NCBI GenBank assembly: GCA_964536415.1
Contig: CAZHXN010000021.1
Location: 1-54,021, forward strand
Length of the DNA: 54,021 nt
Origin: Trichothermofontia sp964536415
GTDB taxonomy: Bacteria; Cyanobacteriota; Cyanobacteriia; B231
Direction of reading: 5' to 3'
Positions 52,222 through 54,021 of this stretch are shown here, piece after piece; positions within the stretch are counted from its first letter, which is position 1, and every line of letters begins with the position of its first letter. The notes beneath the pieces are model-generated. The model ran no database searches. It saw only the letters and a program-made list of their open reading frames with translations, and was not told the origin of the DNA. A program made the translations under genes and the position numbers.

Positions 52222-53736
52222 ATGATCGAGTGGCACAATCCGGTGGATACCCAAGTTAATCAAAAACAGTTGACCCAAATCACCAGCAATATTCGCCGGA
52301 CTCTCGAACGGGAAACCATTTGGCGAAAGACGGTTGAGGGGATTGGGAGTGTTTTGGCTGTGGATCGGTGCTTGTTTTGTGCCTATCCACCCTCGACTGC
52401 TGATCCGACCTTGCTGATTCCCATGCGGGTTGAGGTGATGGCTGAGTACCGTCAGGCTGAGATACCGAGTCTGATGGGGGCGAATCTGTCTTGGTTAGAC
52501 TATCCCTGCCTGCCTCAGGCAATTACCACGCTGAAGCCAGTGGTGGTCGAGCAGGGGGTTCTGCCGGCGGGGGTGCCGGTCTCCCTATTGGTCATGGCGA
52601 CCTACCATCAGACCCAGCCCAATGGCCTGATCCTGTTGGTGCGGACGTTGCCGATCGCCCGGTATTACCCTGATGGTGATAGGAAGAGACGATTCGCTTG
52701 CGGCGACGCAGCGCGATCGCGCTTAGCCCCCCCCTTGGTCAATGGGCGACTTTGGGAGGAGTATGAGGTTGAATTTCTTCAGGAGTTGGCAGAGCAGGTG
52801 GGAACCGCGATCGCCCATGCCACCCTCTTTGCCGAAAGCCAAGCCCTCGCCTCTGAACTTCAGCGGGTGAATGCTAACCTCATGCAGCAGCATAAAGCGC
52901 TAGAAGAGGCCCGGAGGCAGGCAGAAGAGGCGCGGATTCAGGCAGAAACACTCTCACGGCTCAAAAGTGAATTTCTTGCCAATACGTCCCACGAATTACG
53001 CACGCCCCTAAATGGCATGATTGGTTTTCTGAAACTGGTTCTGGATGGGATGGCGGATGATCCAGAGGAGCAGGAGCAATTTATTCAGGAAGCCTATAAT
53101 TCTGCTTTACATTTGCTGAATGTCATTAACGATATTCTTGATATTGCCAAGATCGAAGCGGGCAAAATGCAGCTAGAGTTGGGACCCGTGAAGTTAGAAG
53201 AATTATTTAAGGATGTGGATAATAAAACTCGACTGCAAGCGGAGCAGAAACATCTCCATTACGAGATTTCGTTACCGGCAACGCGGGATGAAATTATTCT
53301 GCTGGGTAACTATCAACGCTTGTTTCAAGTCATGCTAAATCTGGTGGGGAATGCGATTAAGTTTACCCATGCAGGCGAGGTTAAGATCGATGCCGAAATT
53401 GTTAAAAAGAAGATGACGGTTCAGGACCAGGAATTACCGGGTTATGTCAAGGTGCGGGTGGCGGATACAGGGATTGGGGTTTCTCTGGATCAGCAAGATA
53501 AGCTATTCCAAACCTTTAGCCAGGTCGATAGTTCGCGCACGCGCCAGTACGGAGGGACTGGTTTGGGGCTGGCGATCTCGCAAAAGTTGGTGGAGGCGAT
53601 GGGTGGGGTGGTCAATTTCTACAGCATGGGTGAGGGGTTGGGGTCAACGGTAACGTTTACGGTGCCGCTCTACCAGGAACCGGTGATTGCAATGGGGGAA
53701 ACGATGAAGGCGGTGGACAGTTCTGCTAAGTCTTGA
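52222..53736 (+). CDS. GAF-domain sensor histidine kinase
   Basis: This is a 504-aa protein. A GAF-like sensor (about 20-215) is followed by a coiled linker, then HisKA with His257 in SHELRTPLNGMIGFL, and the HATPase with N-box Asn377 (NLVGNAIKFTHAGE), G1 DTGIGVS and G2 YGGTGLGLAIS. It autophosphorylates and passes phosphate to an unlinked response regulator. Residues 154-169 (RKRRFACGDAARSRLA), from 52681-52728, look like an in-frame insert of an interspersed repeat within the GAF domain: without them YYPDGD joins PPLVNGRLW. Start ATG at 52222 has the AGG-rich region upstream. Confidence 0.93.
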   Translation: MIEWHNPVDTQVNQKQLTQITSNIRRTLERETIWRKTVEGIGSVLAVDRCLFCAYPPSTADPTLLIPMRVEVMAEYRQAEIPSLMGANLSWLDYPCLPQAITTLKPVVVEQGVLPAGVPVSLLVMATYHQTQPNGLILLVRTLPIARYYPDGDRKRRFACGDAARSRLAPPLVNGRLWEEYEVEFLQELAEQVGTAIAHATLFAESQALASELQRVNANLMQQHKALEEARRQAEEARIQAETLSRLKSEFLANTSHELRTPLNGMIGFLKLVLDGMADDPEEQEQFIQEAYNSALHLLNVINDILDIAKIEAGKMQLELGPVKLEELFKDVDNKTRLQAEQKHLHYEISLPATRDEIILLGNYQRLFQVMLNLVGNAIKFTHAGEVKIDAEIVKKKMTVQDQELPGYVKVRVADTGIGVSLDQQDKLFQTFSQVDSSRTRQYGGTGLGLAISQKLVEAMGGVVNFYSMGEGLGSTVTFTVPLYQEPVIAMGETMKAVDSSAKS

Positions 53737-54021
53737 AGTTGGCTAAGGGCTGGCGCGTCAGTGCGTGGGGGGGTCATGATTGGCCGCAGCGACGATCGCC
53801 ATTGTATGGATTCACTTAATATTGCTTGACGCCCGACCAGTTCACCTTCTTGCCGTCCTTCTTGCCGTCCTTGTTCGAGTCCTTTTTGCATCCCAAGCCG
53901 TTCGATGCTGCTGATATAGGGCATTTGTTGTGCCTCCTCGTATGCTTTCACTTCCTGCCAAAACACCTGCTCTAATTCTGCGGAAAGTGTCATTACCCAG
54001 TCAATGAACAAACATAAAGGG
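53670..54021 (-). CDS. Rpn-family-like nuclease, 3' part, runs off window
   Basis: The frame is open at the right edge, so the 5' end is outside. It reads FIDWVMTLSAELEQVFWQEV, then YEEAQQMPYISSIERLGMQKGLEQGRQEGRQEG, the C-terminal hallmark of cyanobacterial Rpn (PD-(D/E)XK recombination-promoting nuclease/transposase-like) proteins. The usual following DUF4351-like end is degraded to PALSQLQDLAELSTAF. Its end overlaps the 3' end of the histidine kinase gene by 67 bases, convergently. It may be intact upstream or a remnant. Confidence 0.6.
   Translation of the reverse strand, partial: PLCLFIDWVMTLSAELEQVFWQEVKAYEEAQQMPYISSIERLGMQKGLEQGRQEGRQEGELVGRQAILSESIQWRSSLRPIMTPPRTDAPALSQLQDLAELSTAFIVSPIAITGSW

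Noticed and set aside
53865..53905. CTTGCCGTCC repeats as a possible CRISPR or tandem array
   Set aside because: They encode the GRQEGRQEG low-complexity run typical of Rpn-like proteins.

Overview
The window comes from a cyanobacterial chromosome. Markers visible in the sequence are a phycocyanobilin lyase of the CpcT/CpeT family, allophycocyanin alpha-B (ApcD), cytochrome b6f subunit PetM, a photosynthetic NDH-1 cluster (ndhA-ndhI-ndhG-ndhE) with a separate ndhO, HemJ, a DUF3531 protein, a plastid-type GNAT, and very frequent GCGATCGC (HIP1) octamers. Base composition is moderately GC-rich. No rRNA, tRNA or CRISPR array was recognised, and there is no phage or intact transposon. Most genes are housekeeping genes, read from both strands in short runs.

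Layout. 1-3.6 kb: a perfect hairpin repeat, cpcT, a 59-aa protein, apcD (minus) and the 23S rRNA methyltransferase rlmD. 3.6-6.1 kb: a PKHD-type hydroxylase gene interrupted by an in-frame TAG, a non-coding or decayed stretch, and a serralysin-like RTX metalloprotease. 6.1-15.3 kb (minus): PIN-TRAM membrane protein, hemJ, an uninterrupted dnaE lacking the usual cyanobacterial split intein, a class A PBP, and purD. 15.3-20.5 kb: dispersed repeats, cydAB, and an accessory patch of gene debris (MBL-fold fragment, truncated Uma2, chimeric HNH), then aroQ and a 45-aa gene. 20.7-29 kb (minus): cinA, a GlcNAc-1-P transferase, glyA, a pentapeptide-repeat membrane protein, a HEAT-repeat/CBS-domain pair, mdh and ndhO.

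29-33.3 kb is the main accessory region. A long AT-rich intergenic stretch with a second copy of a 94-bp repeat precedes a tight two-gene operon: an HTH-NB-ARC (STAND) ATPase and a membrane Ser/Thr kinase with TPR repeats. A CHAT-protease C-terminal remnant lies behind it. 33.3-44.9 kb: metallophosphoesterase, trmB, DUF3531, GNAT, an ACT-like protein, an alpha/beta hydrolase, the ndhAIGE-nadK run, coaX-pdxA and petM. 45-54 kb: an RlpA-like protein, ssb, plsY, a decayed STAND/WD40 gene broken by a 13-bp tandem duplication, xseA, a ribbon-helix-helix-like protein behind a tandem repeat, a GAF histidine kinase carrying an apparent in-frame repeat insertion, and the 3' part of an Rpn-like gene leaving the window.

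Best candidates for new biology are the STAND-kinase operon, the intein-free dnaE, the dispersed 94-bp structured repeat, the possible cydAB operator and a possible small RNA beside mdh. No complete undescribed multi-gene system can be demonstrated from the sequence alone. Several genes look recently broken, which suggests ongoing erosion of accessory genes.
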